The notes: generated by a model not told the origin, from the letters alone. Numbered from the stretch's first letter, positions 27,610 to 36,459 are shown. The stretch is 64,000 bases of DNA from Ewingella americana ATCC 33852 (GCF_000735345.1 NZ_JMPJ01000067.1:5-64004), one strand, 5' to 3'. Numbers and translations are program-made.

Positions 27610-28218
27610 TTAACGCTGAACGGGAGAGAGGCGCGACGGCTGCTGATTGCTGATATGAGCAATCAGCCCGGTAATAGAAAGCACCATGGTGGAACGGACG
27701 ATTTGCTGATAGCGCTGCTGCTGCATGGCAATCAAGGATTCGTCGGCTTCGCCGGGTTTAAGGAAGGTTGGCGCCGGGGGAAGCGCGGCTACGCAGTGCA
27801 GCTCGCCAAAGGGGCCAAGGATTTCGTCGTCGGTGAAACGATAGTCTTCACCGTCGTAATTTAACTCTTCGCGCAGGGCCATCAGCAGCTCGGCGTCTTC
27901 ATATTCATGGCGGCTGATCACGCCCAGCGCATAAATCAGTTTGAGCCTGACGGACAGGTCGCCCAGCGGACCATTGCCGGTCAATAAAGGCTCGACGGCG
28001 TATTTCACCGCGTAATCGTCTTTGCGGAATACCTGAATCACCAGAATATCCAGCGCTTCAGCCAGTAATTCTACGGCAGTCATCAAGAAGCTGCGCACAG
28101 ATTTGCCTGCGTTCAGTTTTTCCAGTACCCGGTTTTCAAACGCCTGTGCTTTTTCCATCGAGTTACTTACGTTAAGAATCGCGTCATGAATTACGGCTTC
28201 TGATGTGTCCATAGTCAT
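27610..28218 (-). CDS. mtlR: Mannitol operon repressor MtlR
   Basis: 202 residues. Core blocks match E. coli MtlR: FENRVLEKLNAGKSVRSFL, VFRKDDYAVKYAVEPLL, GPLGDLSVRLKLIYALGVI and DDEILGPFGELHCVAALPP. MtlR dampens mannitol operon expression in enterobacteria; it has no classical DNA-binding domain. The N-terminal 20 residues differ from E. coli; the start may be at 28218 or at the second ATG at 28212. It is last in mtlADR. Confidence 0.93.
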   Translation of the reverse strand: MTMDTSEAVIHDAILNVSNSMEKAQAFENRVLEKLNAGKSVRSFLMTAVELLAEALDILVIQVFRKDDYAVKYAVEPLLTGNGPLGDLSVRLKLIYALGVISRHEYEDAELLMALREELNYDGEDYRFTDDEILGPFGELHCVAALPPAPTFLKPGEADESLIAMQQQRYQQIVRSTMVLSITGLIAHISNQQPSRLSPVQR

Positions 28219-28239
28219 CCGTGAGTCCCAGTTGTGTTT

Positions 28240-28271
28240 GAAGCTACAACGGCGCGAACCGCTGTAGCTTC
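28240..28271 (-). terminator. Hairpin between mtlD and mtlR
   Basis: GAAGCTACA and TGTAGCTTC arms form a 9-bp stem, with no strong T-run following on the minus strand. It could cause partial termination or protect mRNA ends. Confidence 0.4.
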
Positions 28272-28297
28272 ATCACTTGGGCATTAATTTTTGAAAA

Positions 28298-29446
28298 TTA
28301 GTGCTTTTTCTCGTAGATGCTCACGGCTTGCGCGACAACTTCGCCGTCTTCTGGCAGGCCTGAAACCTGTGCCAGCGCCGCTTTTGGACCGACTTTTTCC
28401 AGCAGTTCCGCCCACTCTTTAGCTTGCTGATCTTCGTCACTGCGGTAGTGCATGGCAGCGGCGATACCGATCACCAAATTATTGTGCGGCAGATTATATT
28501 CCAGTGTACCCAGCAATGGCTTAATTAAACGGTCGCCCGCGCTCAGTTTACGCAATGGCTGGCGGCCAACGCGCTCCACGTCGTCATGCAGGTACGGGTT
28601 TTCGAAACGGGTGATGATTTTTTCGATGTAAGCGAAGTGCTTCTGTGGGTCAAAGCCGTAACGGTTGATCAGCACCTGACCACTCTCTTCCATCGCGCCG
28701 CGCACCACCAGACGGATTTTCTCGTCGAGGATCGCATCACGGATGGTGGCATGACCTGCCTGCTGGCCGAGATACGCGGTGATCGCGTGGCCGGTGTTCA
28801 GGGTAAACAGCTTGCGCTCAACGAACGCCATCAGGTTATCGGTTGGCTCCATACCGGCGATAGTCGGCAGCGGACCTTTGAACTGGGTCTGATCGACAAT
28901 CCACTCGCTGAAGGTTTCAACCGTCACTTCCAGCGGATCAGTGGTGCCCGCCGCAGCCGGAGGCACGATACGGTCAACAGCTGAGTCGACGAAGCCGACG
29001 TGCGCCTCAACCCAGGCTTTCTCATCTTCTGGCAGCGCGTTGAACACGTGCTGTTTGAACTGGCTGGTGCCACGCACCATGTTTTCACAAGCGATGATGT
29101 TCAGCGGAGACTCATTGCCCTGCTGGTGACGCAGAACCAGACCTTTCGCCACGTTCGGCGCGATTTTCTCCAGCACGGTTGGGCCAACGGCGGTGGTCAC
29201 TAGGTCGACTTTAGCGATCAGGTCGATAGCTTCCTGACCTGCGCTGTTGACCGCGTTGACGTTTTTCACTGGCTCAACGCTGGCCTTCTCGCCAACCACG
29301 TGCACGTCGTAACCATGACGGCTGTTTAATGCTTCCAGCAGCACCGGGCTGACGTCAGCGAAGGTTAATTCAACTTGTGCATCGGCCAACAGTTTACCGA
29401 TAAATCCACGGCCAATATTGCCCGCGCCAAAATGTAGTGCTTTCAT
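28298..29446 (-). CDS. mtlD: Mannitol-1-phosphate 5-dehydrogenase
   Basis: 382 residues, the length of E. coli MtlD. Converts mannitol 1-phosphate to fructose 6-phosphate with NAD+. The N-terminal nucleotide fold is [13 protein letters not shown]. Catalytic region: [19 protein letters not shown]. It follows mtlA across an 87-base gap that contains a strong hairpin. Cytoplasmic. Confidence 0.96.
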   Translation of the reverse strand: MKALHFGAGNIGRGFIGKLLADAQVELTFADVSPVLLEALNSRHGYDVHVVGEKASVEPVKNVNAVNSAGQEAIDLIAKVDLVTTAVGPTVLEKIAPNVAKGLVLRHQQGNESPLNIIACENMVRGTSQFKQHVFNALPEDEKAWVEAHVGFVDSAVDRIVPPAAAGTTDPLEVTVETFSEWIVDQTQFKGPLPTIAGMEPTDNLMAFVERKLFTLNTGHAITAYLGQQAGHATIRDAILDEKIRLVVRGAMEESGQVLINRYGFDPQKHFAYIEKIITRFENPYLHDDVERVGRQPLRKLSAGDRLIKPLLGTLEYNLPHNNLVIGIAAAMHYRSDEDQQAKEWAELLEKVGPKAALAQVSGLPEDGEVVAQAVSIYEKKH

Positions 29447-29475
29447 AACAATATTTCCTTCGAGTCCGAATCAAC

Positions 29476-29499
29476 AAGCGGGTCTCGAAAGACCCGCTT
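29476..29499 (-). terminator. Intercistronic hairpin between mtlA and mtlD
   Basis: AAGCGGGTC and GACCCGCTT form a 9-bp stem around a 6-base loop, with no downstream T-run. It probably modulates relative mtlA and mtlD levels by attenuation or 3' end protection. Confidence 0.5.
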
Positions 29500-29533
29500 A
29501 GTAATACTCTCGACCGTTTCCCTTGTTGGCTGA

Positions 29534-31447
29534 TTAGCCGCGAAGGATGGTCAGAACCTCTTCAACGCTGGTGGTGGTGGCCAGACGGTCAATCACGCCA
29601 TCTTCGTCCAGCGCCGTGGTCAGCTTAGTGATCACGTTGATGTGCTCATTATTACGCGCCGCGATACCAATAACCAGACGGGCTGAGTCATCTTCGTCAT
29701 CGCCCCAGCGAATGCCCGCCGGGTACTGGCAGAACACGATACCGGTTTTCAGCACGCGGTCTTTCGCTTCGATAGTCCCGTGCGGTACTGCGATAGATTC
29801 GCCGAGGTAAGTCGAGGTCAGCTGCTCACGAGCCAGCATCGCTTCAACGTATTCCTGCTGAACGTAACCGCCTTTCACCAGTTGCTCACCGGCGAAGCGG
29901 ATCGCGTCTTCTTTGTTGCTCGCCTGCAAGCCGAGGAAGATGTTGCTTTCGCTCAGGCGGAACAGGTGTTCGTTCTCTTGCTCGCTCACCAAGCTGTCGC
30001 TCAGCGTAGTGTTCACTTTCTCTTTGTACTGGCTGGATTTGTTCACTTCAACCAGACGGGCAGTCAGGTCAGTGTACAGGCCGCTGTCGAGGAAGTTGGT
30101 CAGTGAAATGTGCTGTGCGTGTGGCACTTGGCGCATTGCACGTTCGGTCAGGTCACGGTGGGTGATAACCAAGTCAACATCGTCCGGCAGGCTGTTAATC
30201 GCGCTGTTAGTGACGCTGATGTTAGTCAGGCCAGCATCCTGCACTTTCTTACGCAGCACGCCTGCACCCATGGCACTTGAACCCATACCTGCGTCACAAG
30301 CCACGATGATTTTACGCACGGTAGACAGGTCGCCAGCCACGCCAGCGGTAGAAGCTTTGCCGCCTTTAGACTGTGCTTTCATGTCTTGAACGCGGCGCGT
30401 TGCTTCGTCCAGATCGTCGCCCTCTTTCACTTTGCTGGTTTTCAGCAGGAAAGCAGAGACGATGAAGGAGACCGCGAACGCCGCCACGATTGCCGCGATG
30501 TTAGCGAAGTAAGTGCCTTTTGGCGTCATCGCCAGAACCGCGAGGATAGAGCCCGGAGACGCTGGAGAAACCAGGCCGCCGTTCAATACGGTCAGGGTGA
30601 ACACGCCAGTCATACCGCCCAGAATTACCGCCAACAGCAGGCGCGGGTTCATCAGAACGTATGGGAAGTAAATTTCGTGGATACCACCGAAGAAGTGGAT
30701 AATTGCCGCGCCGCCAGCTGACTGTTTAGCGCTGCCACGACCGAAGAACATATAGGCCATCAGTACACCCATACCCGGACCTGGGTTAGCTTCGATCAGG
30801 AAGAAGATTGATTTACCGGTTTCAGTCGCCTGCTGGATACCCAGTGGAGAGAAGATACCGTGGTTGATGGCGTTGTTGAGGAACAGGATTTTCGCTGGTT
30901 CAACAAAGATAGAAGCCAGTGGCAGCAGGTTATGGATAACCATGATGTGCACGCCAGCCGCCAATACTTTGGACAGTGCTTCAACCAGCGGGCCAATAGC
31001 TAAGAAGGCGAGGATCGCCAGCAGCATACCGATGATACCGGCCGAGAAGTTGTTAACCAGCATCTCGAAGCCGCTTTTGATTTTGCCGTCGACCAGACGG
31101 TCAAAGCGCTTGATACACCAGCCGCCCAGCGGACCTGCAATCATCGCGCCGAGGAACATCGGCATGTCTGCACCGACGATAACGCCCATGGTGGTGATAG
31201 CACCTACCACGCCGCCACGGTCGCCGCCAACCAGACGTCCACCGGTGAAACCGATCAACAATGGCAGCAGGTAAGTGATCATCGGGCCAACCAGCTTCGC
31301 TAACGTTTCGTTAGGCAACCAACCCGTTGGGATGAACAGCGCCGTGATGATACCCCAGGCAATAAATGCCCCGATGTTAGGCATCACCATGTTACTCAGG
31401 AAGCGGCCAAAGTTTTGAACTCCGACCTTAACGTCTGGTGAAAACAT
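29534..31447 (-). CDS. mtlA: PTS mannitol transporter subunit IICBA
   Basis: 637 residues, equal to E. coli MtlA. Domains in order: membrane IIC (about 1-340, with GGIHEIYFPYV), IIB (about 375-465, phosphocysteine in IIVACDAGMGSSAMG) and IIA (about 490-637, phosphohistidine in YLGESIAVPHGTIEAKD). Imports and phosphorylates mannitol. The ATG at 31447 gives the family length; a GTG at 31456 is possible. The promoter region with several CRP sites lies upstream. Confidence 0.96.
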   Translation of the reverse strand: MFSPDVKVGVQNFGRFLSNMVMPNIGAFIAWGIITALFIPTGWLPNETLAKLVGPMITYLLPLLIGFTGGRLVGGDRGGVVGAITTMGVIVGADMPMFLGAMIAGPLGGWCIKRFDRLVDGKIKSGFEMLVNNFSAGIIGMLLAILAFLAIGPLVEALSKVLAAGVHIMVIHNLLPLASIFVEPAKILFLNNAINHGIFSPLGIQQATETGKSIFFLIEANPGPGMGVLMAYMFFGRGSAKQSAGGAAIIHFFGGIHEIYFPYVLMNPRLLLAVILGGMTGVFTLTVLNGGLVSPASPGSILAVLAMTPKGTYFANIAAIVAAFAVSFIVSAFLLKTSKVKEGDDLDEATRRVQDMKAQSKGGKASTAGVAGDLSTVRKIIVACDAGMGSSAMGAGVLRKKVQDAGLTNISVTNSAINSLPDDVDLVITHRDLTERAMRQVPHAQHISLTNFLDSGLYTDLTARLVEVNKSSQYKEKVNTTLSDSLVSEQENEHLFRLSESNIFLGLQASNKEDAIRFAGEQLVKGGYVQQEYVEAMLAREQLTSTYLGESIAVPHGTIEAKDRVLKTGIVFCQYPAGIRWGDDEDDSARLVIGIAARNNEHINVITKLTTALDEDGVIDRLATTTSVEEVLTILRG

Positions 31448-31620
31448 AAAACGCACCCCTATTGATACGCGCTAACAATAAGAGCGCGTGATATCTGTTA
31501 ATTATCGGTGACGGTTAATACGGTTTTCGTGCCACTGCTTTAAAAATCCGTCCGTCGAATTGCTGTCTGCGAGGCGGACTCTACCACGTGATTATGGCAC
31601 CGCGTAGACGCTGCGCATTA

Positions 31621-31797
31621 CGTGAGCAAGATCACGCAGCCCACCCCGTGACACCCCACTTTTTAGTGACTTTCATCACAAAACACTCCTGAAACTTAGG
31701 TACAACGAACAAATTTTACGCGTTATCGCTTTTAAAACGTGACTAAAATCACATTTTTCCTTCGTCGCTTTGTTATTAAAATGTGATATTCATCACA
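31621..31797. promoter_or_regulatory. Cluster of CRP-binding sites upstream of mtlA
   Basis: Four GTGA-N6-TCAC type sites are visible: CGTGAGCAAGATCACG (31621-31636), GTGACTTTCATCAC (31666-31679), GTGACTAAAATCAC (31739-31752) and the perfect TGTGATATTCATCACA (31782-31797). Multiple CRP sites are known for E. coli mtlA. Confidence 0.8.
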
Positions 31798-31860
31798 ATT
31801 TATTTTTCGACGACGGCAAAAATTATGTTCAAAAAGCATCCAGCCGTGCGAAGGCCGTCT

Positions 31861-31983
31861 ATGAATCAGTTTACGAGGGGGATGTTGAAAGAAAATTACG
31901 GTTGGGGGGAGTGGGAATACGCTCAGGACAGCGGCTATGGGCGCAATCCCCACTCTTATATGGCTTGCTATTACAAACCTTAA
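31861..31983 (+). CDS. Possible small protein upstream of the effector gene
   Basis: 40 codons plus stop from an ATG at 31861, with AAGG seven bases upstream. The product is rich in aromatic residues (NYGWGEWEYAQDSGYGRNP). It resembles no family known to me and could be a remnant of the insertion event rather than a gene. Confidence 0.2.
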   Translation: MNQFTRGMLKENYGWGEWEYAQDSGYGRNPHSYMACYYKP

Positions 31984-32053
31984 ATATTTTTTTGGTTTGG
32001 AATGATGCCGAGTATGATGCTAGTGACGACAAAATGACCTCAAGGATTGAGTG

Positions 32054-34333
32054 ATGAAAACGGAACTACCCGTGGACGGGTATGCGTCAGCCCACGCGCT
32101 GATGGAAGCAATGCAAGGAACGAACGGCGATACGTTCTGGCTGGCGAAAGCAGAAGGTCACTGGCACGGCGGCATCCACCTCAAAGACAGCATTTCCGGA
32201 ACGTCCGGTTTTCGAAGCATGACCGACGGCCATATCGTGGCCTACCGGCTGAATGACGACTATCTGAGAGCCCCTAGCGGGCCAAAAATGTTGAAATTCA
32301 CTTCTACATTCATCCTCATCAAATCGACCTGCACACCCGACGCTGACAAACCCGCGGACGCGCTAGACTTCTATACCCTGTGGATGCAGCTCTCTCCGCT
32401 GTCAAAATACGGCGGTGATAGACCTGCTTTAGTCACCGCGAGCAGCCTAAAGGTCCGACAGAACAGCGCGGAGAGTCGCTGGGCGCGCGGCGGCATCCCC
32501 GCAGGCCATTCGGTGAATGCTTCCGGCGAGAATCTCTCCCTCTACGGCGTGCCTGTCGACAGCGGCGGTACCCTGCCTCGCGGCACCGAGGTAGAAATAT
32601 TGGAGGAGGCCAGTTTCTTCCTGAAGCGGCGCGCTTCGCCTTTTGTATTTGTCCGGGTGATTTCCGTCCCGTCGGGTAAAAACTCGTCGCTTGCGGTGGG
32701 CGAAACAGGCTGGGTGTCTGGACTGGGTAAGTACCTGAAACGCCAGCCCTCAACTATTCCCGGTTGGATGCAAAAGGCGAAAGCCCGGGGCGAGTTTAAT
32801 CAGGTTGTGACACTGGCCGGTGATGACCTTATCGCAGTGGCCGCGGGTGAGAAGATTGGCCATGCCGGAAACAATGAGTCGCCGGGCGTCGCGCCCTGTG
32901 CGTTTTCACACCTTGAGATATTTAGCCAAGACAGCCGCTTTCCCGATTTTGTGGAGAACAAAGCGGGCCTGAGTGTGGGCGAGAAGCTGCTCAGGTCAGA
33001 GGCGGGAAAAACGCTGTGGCAGTACCGCGAACGGGAAAATCGCTTTGTGGCGATGGAAGGAGAGTCGGCCCGCCAGACCAGTGACCGCCAATTTACCAAG
33101 CTGACCGACGCGAAGAAGACCGAGGCTGACGGCCGGCTCTGGTACTTTATTGAGAAAGAAAACGGCTGGCTCCCTGCGTCGGATGTGACGGAAATCGAAC
33201 ATTACGATTTGGCTGAACGTGGCTTTGTCATGCTGGTTCAGGAGGAGCCGCCGACGGACGTCACCAAAGGATTTCAGGAAAGCTGGCTCCGTGAGGCTTA
33301 CGGGAAGCTTGAAGTACATTCGGCGAAGCAGAATGGGATGTATTCACTGAGCCTGACGGAGTACTACCAGAAACGACTGCGCAAGTGGGACTTAGACGGT
33401 GACCAGAAACTCTCCGGGTACGAGATATGGCGCGGTTTGCACTGTCGTGAAAGCTGGTGCCGTGACATCGTGCAGCGGCTGTTGGTGAAACACCATAGCG
33501 AATGGTTGCACGACGCGGACTCCGCGCGATGGCGGCCGAGGCTGGCAGAGTTGTCGAAACGTTACCCAACGATCGCGCAGTACAATCACGCGCACATCAA
33601 CGCACTGGTATGGATGAAAGATGTGCCGGAAATTAGAAGCGGAGAGGCTCTGTGGCACATGCATCCTTTGGTATTTTTGGATGCAATCACAAGAAAATTT
33701 AGCGATACAATTGATTTCCAGACAAGCTTGGGTATTTACAAAATATCTAAAAAATCAGCCGATTTAATTTTAAAAGCTGAAGGTTACCAAAAATCTCCTT
33801 ATGTACCTCAAGGTAGTAATGCCAGTGGCGTCACAATTGGATATGGTTATGATTTAGGACAGCAAACCGTAGCTAAAATGCGAGCCATGCTTACTGGCTA
33901 TTTTACGGAGGAGCAGCTAACTCGTTTGGAACAAAGTATTGGACTGAAAGGTGATAATGCTTTGGCTTTTATCCCTTCATTTAGTGATATAACAATTAGC
34001 AAAGAGGAAGCGACGTCTTTAGCTATGAAAATGAAATCTAAATATGCACAAATAGTCGTGGACACGTATCCGGAAGTCTTGAACACGCACCCTCATTGTC
34101 AAGGAGCCATGCTTTCACTAGTAATCAATCGTGGTACATCCTTTGTTAAACCCAATGTTGCTTCGCGCATTGAAATGAAGAATATTCATGATGACTTTAT
34201 TTCAGGAAATTTGAGTGACATTCCAAATCAGTTTCGCTCAATGAAGAGACTTTGGGTTGGTAAGGGGTTAGACGGGTTAATAACCCGCAGAGAAGATGAA
34301 GCCAAATTATTCGAGGAGGGATTATCTCAATGA
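32054..34333 (+). CDS. Multidomain peptidoglycan-targeting effector with pesticin-like muramidase C-terminus
   Basis: 759 residues, no signal peptide. In order: an M23-like part (WHGGIHLKD near 38-44, then DGHIVAYR; a second piece SHLEIFSQD near 285-293) with an SH3-like insert (about 165-228); a linker; an EF-hand loop DLDGDQKLSGYE (about 446-457); the motif WHMHP near 534; and a C-terminal GH24/pesticin-type muramidase (about 560-755) with the likely catalytic Glu in LILKAEGY near 576 and SGVTIGYGYDLGQ at 591-603. This N-terminal architecture recurs in proteins associated with type VI secretion. The M23 metal ligands look incomplete, so that part may serve only in delivery. GC falls sharply after about 33,640. 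Two LprI-like genes follow, the first overlapping by four bases. T6SS delivery is inference. Confidence 0.8.
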   Translation: MKTELPVDGYASAHALMEAMQGTNGDTFWLAKAEGHWHGGIHLKDSISGTSGFRSMTDGHIVAYRLNDDYLRAPSGPKMLKFTSTFILIKSTCTPDADKPADALDFYTLWMQLSPLSKYGGDRPALVTASSLKVRQNSAESRWARGGIPAGHSVNASGENLSLYGVPVDSGGTLPRGTEVEILEEASFFLKRRASPFVFVRVISVPSGKNSSLAVGETGWVSGLGKYLKRQPSTIPGWMQKAKARGEFNQVVTLAGDDLIAVAAGEKIGHAGNNESPGVAPCAFSHLEIFSQDSRFPDFVENKAGLSVGEKLLRSEAGKTLWQYRERENRFVAMEGESARQTSDRQFTKLTDAKKTEADGRLWYFIEKENGWLPASDVTEIEHYDLAERGFVMLVQEEPPTDVTKGFQESWLREAYGKLEVHSAKQNGMYSLSLTEYYQKRLRKWDLDGDQKLSGYEIWRGLHCRESWCRDIVQRLLVKHHSEWLHDADSARWRPRLAELSKRYPTIAQYNHAHINALVWMKDVPEIRSGEALWHMHPLVFLDAITRKFSDTIDFQTSLGIYKISKKSADLILKAEGYQKSPYVPQGSNASGVTIGYGYDLGQQTVAKMRAMLTGYFTEEQLTRLEQSIGLKGDNALAFIPSFSDITISKEEATSLAMKMKSKYAQIVVDTYPEVLNTHPHCQGAMLSLVINRGTSFVKPNVASRIEMKNIHDDFISGNLSDIPNQFRSMKRLWVGKGLDGLITRREDEAKLFEEGLSQ

Positions 34334-34803
34334 AAAAATTAATACTATTATCTTTAATTAGTTTTTCTGCTGTAGGCTACGAAAATTGTACAAGTGGGGA
34401 TACTGCCGCATTGGAAAAATGCTCTTATAATAATTATCAATCAGAGGATAATCTTCTCAACTACTTGTATAAAAGCATAGTTACATCTTTCCCTGAGATA
34501 AAAGATGAAGTAAAGAGAACTCAGATCCTATGGATCAAAGCTAGGGATGAAATTTGCAAATATAGTCCTGATGACGGTGCCGAGTATAAGATAAATCAGA
34601 ATGCATGTTTGTATCAGCAAACATACGAGAGAAATCGTGAACTAAAAGCAATAATCGACAAAGAGACCAATAAAGATGTAGCCCCAAAAATAGAGGCGCA
34701 GCCCGAATGGGATAACTACATTAAAAATCACTGTGACTTTATGGAGAAACAATTCTCAGATAATGAATGTAAAGGCAGAAACCAGTTTCTTCATTCTGAC
34801 TAG
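34330..34803 (+). CDS. LprI-type lysozyme-inhibitor-like protein, likely immunity protein
   Basis: 157 residues. A hydrophobic N-terminus (KKLILLSLISFSAVGY) suggests export to the periplasm. The LprI N-terminal-domain (DUF1311) pattern is visible: paired Cys in YENCTSG and LEKCSYNN, then ILWIKARDEICKY and ACLYQQTYERNRELK. LprI of Mycobacterium inhibits lysozyme. The start overlaps the effector stop (ATGA), as expected for a co-translated immunity protein. An additional Cys-containing tail (about 130-157) is not part of the usual domain. AT-rich like the toxin C-terminus. Confidence 0.78.
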   Translation: MKKLILLSLISFSAVGYENCTSGDTAALEKCSYNNYQSEDNLLNYLYKSIVTSFPEIKDEVKRTQILWIKARDEICKYSPDDGAEYKINQNACLYQQTYERNRELKAIIDKETNKDVAPKIEAQPEWDNYIKNHCDFMEKQFSDNECKGRNQFLHSD

Positions 34804-34877
34804 TAGATGAGTATTAAGTTGGCAGAACTAAATCACTTAAGATCAGTTTAATATTCTCGCAATGTTTTTTGAAAAAA

Positions 34878-34906
34878 GCAAAACCATCTTTTAAGGTGGT
34901 TTTGCT
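34878..34906. terminator. Long hairpin between the two LprI-like genes
   Basis: The arms AGCAAAACCATCTT and AAGGTGGTTTTGCT pair over 14 positions with one G-U. The T-run lies on the minus-strand side (TTTTTTC), but the stem itself ends in TTTTGC on the plus strand. It probably separates the two immunity genes into distinct transcripts. Confidence 0.55.
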
Positions 34907-35021
34907 AAGTCAGATAACTGCTTAACTAAGATAGTTCAACCTTATGGGAACAGTCATCAAATCTGAGCTAAAACAAATATATCAACGTTATACTTTTTAA
35001 CTCAAGGAAGGGGTATTTACA

Positions 35022-35393
35022 ATGATAATTCCAAAGAAAGCGACATTTGTACTAATAACGATAACTTTTTTTACATATGCAACATCTAAAGATGAAGAGA
35101 TGAATTATCTTGATATCAAAAATAAATATACACAAGCAGATCACGAGCTAAATGACTTGTATACTATCCAAATGCAGAAATATAAAAAAGAAGGTGGCGA
35201 TTTGTATGGACAAGCCTTATCTAAAGATATATTCCTGAAAAAATCCCAACAAATATGGATCAGATTTAGGGATACAAGTTGTGATTATGAAACATACGAA
35301 TCCCAAACCGGAACTGGGTATCAAAGCATATATACCCAATGTCTTCTTGATAAAACCATTGAGCGCATAAAATACCTAAAAGAAAACAATTAG
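35022..35393 (+). CDS. Second LprI-type lysozyme-inhibitor-like protein
   Basis: 123 residues. The N-terminus (KATFVLITITFFTYATS) is a signal-peptide-like segment. The mature part has the LprI pattern YTQADHELNDLYTIQM, then SQQIWIRFRDTSCDYE and IYTQCLLDKTIERIKYL. The first family Cys pair is missing (the segment reads SKDEEMNYLDIK), while the second pair is kept. AAGGAAGG precedes the ATG. GC of the line at 35041-35100 is 17 of 60. It is a second, diverged candidate immunity protein, or protects against a related enzyme. Confidence 0.75.
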   Translation: MIIPKKATFVLITITFFTYATSKDEEMNYLDIKNKYTQADHELNDLYTIQMQKYKKEGGDLYGQALSKDIFLKKSQQIWIRFRDTSCDYETYESQTGTGYQSIYTQCLLDKTIERIKYLKENN

Positions 35394-35462
35394 AATTCAT
35401 TCTTGGGGTGTACGTGAAATTTTTTTCGGCGTATCAGGAGAAGGCAAGGCGAGAAAAAATCT

Positions 35463-35490
35463 CAGGCCCCCCGATCGAGGAGCCTGAAGG
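35463..35490 (-). terminator. Terminator after the DsbA-like gene
   Basis: On the minus strand TTCAGGCTCC and GGGGCCTGAG arms form a stem, followed by ATTTTTTC. It lies just downstream of the stop at 35504. Confidence 0.75.
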
Positions 35491-35503
35491 TGTTAGCTGC
35501 GGG

Positions 35504-36295
35504 TTATTTGCCCTGCGCTTTCACGATGGCGGCCTGCAACTCTTCGGCAGACACGGCACCTGGCAGTACAGTGGTGTTTGCAGCGGTTGCGCCAGAGGTT
35601 GGCATCACCACGAAGCCCGGCGTGCCGCCGAAGCCTAAAGTACGCGCCAATTCGTCATTGGAGGCGAGAGCTTCATGGGTCGCTTTCAGCTGGTCTGCGC
35701 TTGGCGTGCTGGCTTTGGCTGCTTTCACCGCAGCGGCGATGTCCGCGTTGGTCAGCTTGCCTTCGTCATGGCCAGTGCGATAAAGGCTGTTGTGATAGTC
35801 GAAGTAAGCCTGTGAGCCCTTCTCTTTCCACACTGCCATGCCGGTTTCAGCAGCGGTGATTGACTCTTTCCAGCGATCGCCGAAGATTGGCCACTCTTTA
35901 AACACGAAACGCACGGTTGGGTTGGCTTTCACAGTCTGCTCAACCAGTGGCGCCATACGACTGCAATACAGACATTGGTAATCGAAAAACTCCACAAACG
36001 CGACTTTGGCATCTTTCGGGCCATAGCTTGGCGTCGCTGGATCATTCACCAGCGCTTTAGCGTTTGCCAGCACCGCGTCCTGAGCCTGTTGCTGTTGCTG
36101 ATCAGCCTGCTGCGCCTGCAACTTCTGGCTGACCTGCACCAGAATCTCTGGGTGCGCGACCATGTAATCAGCCGCAATCTTGCCAATCGCTTCTTGCTGA
36201 GCTGGAGTGAAATCCGCGGTGGTGGCATCAGCCGCCATCGCCAGCGTAGGGGTCATTACCAGTGCAGCCAGCAAAGTCATCGTCTGACGTTTCAT
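35504..36295 (-). CDS. DsbA-family thiol:disulfide oxidoreductase (Com1-like)
   Basis: 263 residues. Signal peptide (KRQTMTLLAALVMTPTLAMA), then a Gln-rich helical segment (about 35-75) and a DsbA/thioredoxin domain (about 85-260) with the active site CLYC in EFFDYQCLYCSRM and a cis-proline in FGGTPGFVVM. The N-terminal helical region resembles Com1/ScsC-type oligomerising DsbA proteins. Periplasmic disulfide formation or isomerisation. Convergent with the effector island; no dsbB-like gene is next to it. Confidence 0.87.
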   Translation of the reverse strand: MKRQTMTLLAALVMTPTLAMAADATTADFTPAQQEAIGKIAADYMVAHPEILVQVSQKLQAQQADQQQQQAQDAVLANAKALVNDPATPSYGPKDAKVAFVEFFDYQCLYCSRMAPLVEQTVKANPTVRFVFKEWPIFGDRWKESITAAETGMAVWKEKGSQAYFDYHNSLYRTGHDEGKLTNADIAAAVKAAKASTPSADQLKATHEALASNDELARTLGFGGTPGFVVMPTSGATAANTTVLPGAVSAEELQAAIVKAQGK

Positions 36296-36429
36296 TGATG
36301 GATCCTTAATAGATGAAGTCGGTAAACAGAGAAATGTATTGCTGAAAAGTAGAGTAAATCGCAGCCAGTTGCAGGTGGAAAATTGTTATTTTTTATAAAT
36401 TTACAGATCCTGACGCTGGCGCAAGAGAC

Positions 36430-36459
36430 AAAAAAGCCACGAGGTTTCCCACGTGGCCT
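36430..36459 (-). terminator. Terminator after yiaF
   Basis: On the minus strand GCCACG and CGTGGC arms lie around a 9-10 base loop and are followed by TTTTTTG. Confidence 0.75.

Larger units (their letters stand above)
31457..32053. other. Long intergenic region between mtlA and the effector gene
   Basis: About 600 bases. The first 340 bases hold the mtlA promoter and CRP sites. The remainder, up to the effector gene, carries only a doubtful small reading frame. The effector ATG at 32054 is preceded by AAGGA. Confidence 0.5.

Noticed and set aside
31732-31953. Minus-strand frame over the mtlA control region
   Set aside because: It covers the CRP sites and has no start context; more likely a shadow of regulatory DNA.
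31770-32054. Open frame of 94 codons before the effector gene
   Set aside because: It begins at a TTG without ribosome site, crosses the CRP site region and shows no family features.
34878-34906. attachment site of an integrated element near the effector island
   Set aside because: The hairpin is a perfect inverted repeat, but no matching direct repeat at the other end of the island and no integrase were seen.
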